From the NCBI RefSeq assembly GCF_965638725.1, contig NC_134949.1:103894586-103958585 (forward strand): a stretch of 64,000 nt of DNA, read 5' to 3'. Below, one piece after another: positions 62,326 to 64,000 of this stretch. Below the pieces are notes generated by a model. That model saw nothing but the letters and a program-made list of their open reading frames with translations, ran no database searches and was not told where the DNA came from. Source of the stretch: Aptenodytes patagonicus. Lineage: Eukaryota > Chordata > Aves > Sphenisciformes > Spheniscidae. Position numbers and translations under genes: made by a program. Position 1 is the first letter of the stretch; the number at the start of each line of letters is the position of its first letter.

Positions 62326-63524
62326 GAAGGTATGGAAACTGTAAGGCAAGGGGAGAGCAGCACTGCCTCCCAGGCAAGAGAGCACAACCCTGCAGCTTGG
62401 CAGACCCTCGCTGTTCAGAAGACGGATGACGTGAGGGTGGGACGGGTGGGAACATAACCCCTGCGTTGCGTTGCCTTCCTGGAATGCTTTTATGGCACCT
62501 GCCTTTGGGCAGGAGCAAGGCCAGTGCTCAGTGACCAGTGGGGCGGCTTGCCCAACATGCAGTGGGACAAAGGATCACACCAGTGACTCTCTCACCTGAA
62601 GATGGGTACACTGAGGAACTTTTGCTGCAAGGCTCCTCTATCCTGTGAGGAGTGAGGGTGGGTGATGAGTTAGTTGATGTGCAGAAGCGGTGGGAAGTGG
62701 CTTGCAAGCAAGGAGACGCTTTGCATCCCCTGGCAGCCGATGGCTCAGGGTTTCCTGGCCTGCCCTGCTCCCTGGGAGCAGAGGACACAGCAGCAGCGTG
62801 CTGTCTTGTACTGCCAGGGCAAGGTTGTTGAGGAAGGTTGCCAAACTTTCAAGAAATGCTTCCAAACAAATGACTTGGAGTTCTCCTGGGATGTCCCCTC
62901 TCAAACATCATCTCTTCATTCCTTCCTATTAACTCTGAGTTGGTTTTGAAATTTGACATTCAGTTTTCTTCCTGTGATAAAATATTTAAAAACTGGAAGT
63001 AAAAGATGCAGTTTTAATATGTGCTTTGGTCTCACTTGATGCCATTCTGCATTCCAGCGGGTTCCTGCAGCCCCTGCTTGTTTCGCGTGTCCTTCGGCCT
63101 TGGTCTTTGGCACCTAAGACAAAGCAGAACCACTCCTAGGACTCTAAACCTTCCTTAACGACTAAGAAACTGCTGCATCGTATCTGCCTACTGCTGTTTT
63201 TTTGGTCCTTCTCCTCCAATCCTCCGCCTCCTCCCTCTTTTCTTCCAGCAGATAATATGGGATTACAGTCCTGTTGCACAGGGCAGGAAAAGGCAGCCCT
63301 TGCCCTAGAGTGATGCTTTCCAAGGCAGAAGCAGTGTAAACAGTGGGGCTTGATGTGGGAAGGATGTGTGAGAGGTAATGAAGTATCTAGCTCGCTTTGC
63401 TACCGCAGCAAGCAGGAGGGACCAGCTCAGTGTCCTTTCAGCCAACTGCGCTCACCAGCGAAAAGGCTGGTTGTGGTGGTGTGGGACTGACAAGATTAAT
63501 GGCACCCTACCTGCTTGGACATTT

Positions 63525-63541
63525 AAAAAAAAAAAAAAAAA
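63525..63541. repeat. Poly-A run (17 A)
   Basis: An A-run in intergenic DNA. No retropseudogene body is recognisable upstream of it. Confidence 0.85.
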
Positions 63542-63715
63542 TCCTTTCATGGGCATCGTTTAAACCAAATATAAGTGTGTTTCTCTAGTGGCTCCTATTT
63601 AGAAATGCAAACAGGAAAGCCAGGCCCAGAGACTACTTGCTTCTGCAATCCGGACAGGGAACGGAATACGACAGGCAACAAATTTGAGCACATGCTCATC
63701 TGGGCTTTCTTGCTT

Positions 63716-63743
63716 TCATTCATTCATTCATTCATTCATTCCA
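63716..63743. repeat. (CATT)n microsatellite
   Basis: About seven CATT units. Confidence 0.9.
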
Positions 63744-64000
63744 TTTTTTCCCTGTATGTTTCTAAGGAGAGTTATGTTTATAAATGACACTGGCAGGGAG
63801 CTGAGCCCTCCTCTACAGCCACCAGTGCCAGTGAGCTCTCCAGGGACATGTGGGCGCAAGCTCGCTACTGCCATTGCAAACCGCTTGCCTCCATCAGCAG
63901 CTTTATTTAAAAAGAATGATCTGGGCAGGGGGTATTTTGTCTTCTAACTGACATTGTGCTCATCCCCCCTGCAGGCACTGGGAGCGGGTCCTGTGCCTGG

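Larger units (their letters stand above)
59863..64000. other. Intergenic DNA downstream of CD101
   Basis: About 4.1 kb with no supported gene. In other vertebrates TTF2 follows CD101, but no frame here shows its zinc-finger or SNF2-type motifs, so it probably lies beyond the right edge. The stretch contains a perfect 18-bp inverted repeat (62282-62325), a 17-A run and a CATT microsatellite. Confidence 0.7.

Noticed and set aside
63716..63743. CRISPR-like or other spaced repeats in the window
   Set aside because: The repeats found are simple microsatellites or a coding minisatellite. No spaced direct-repeat array exists and the DNA is from an animal nucleus.
59863..64000. First exons of TTF2, the expected next gene
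   Set aside because: No frame shows the N-terminal zinc finger or helicase motifs, and there is no CpG-rich promoter.

Overview
The window is animal nuclear DNA and almost certainly avian. It holds spliced vertebrate genes with long introns, three CR1 LINE copies with the short octamer-like 3' tail typical of birds, and an LTR retroelement of a type I associate with non-galliform birds. The species assignment is inference only. No bacterial genes, CRISPR arrays, rRNA or tRNA genes were seen.

Two immunoglobulin-superfamily genes of the EWI family lie head to tail on the + strand. Positions 1-25.3 kb hold the 3' end of PTGFRN (EWI-F/CD9P-1): a long upstream intron, three terminal coding exons (13077-13184, 20113-20418, 21674-21840) and a 3' UTR of about 3.5 kb ending near a poly(A) signal at 25295. 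Positions 40320-57165 hold a complete CD101 (EWI-101/IGSF2) gene: a signal-peptide exon, seven V-type Ig exons and a transmembrane/tail exon. All its introns are phase 1 and it predicts about 1008 residues. The PTGFRN-CD101 neighbourhood matches the known vertebrate order. Both products are type I membrane proteins of the tetraspanin-partner family: PTGFRN binds CD9/CD81, and CD101 is a leukocyte inhibitory receptor.

Mobile DNA: a 2.9-kb LTR element in the upstream PTGFRN intron (5015-7899, minus strand) has a tRNA-Lys-type primer-binding site and one open frame of about 617 codons. That frame encodes a membrane-spanning N-terminus, a Thr/Ala/Pro repeat tract and a Gag-capsid-like region, and it runs into a truncated 3' LTR. 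A 3-kb CR1 (about 26427-29525, minus) lies between the two genes. A 1-kb CR1 of the same subfamily (about 58851-59862, minus) lies downstream of CD101, so CD101 sits between two long direct repeats. A small CR1 fragment sits in CD101 intron 6.

The remaining intergenic DNA (25.3-40.3 kb and 57.2-64 kb) shows no coding exon I can support. The most unusual items are the retroelement ORF, which stays open although its two LTRs have diverged clearly; a tandem NAGNAG acceptor in CD101; a cryptic acceptor just upstream of a PTGFRN exon that would give an immediate stop; a perfect 18-bp hairpin at 62.3 kb; and uneven GC at third codon positions among the CD101 Ig exons. I did not find a clearly new biological system. 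The retroelement protein is the nearest candidate.
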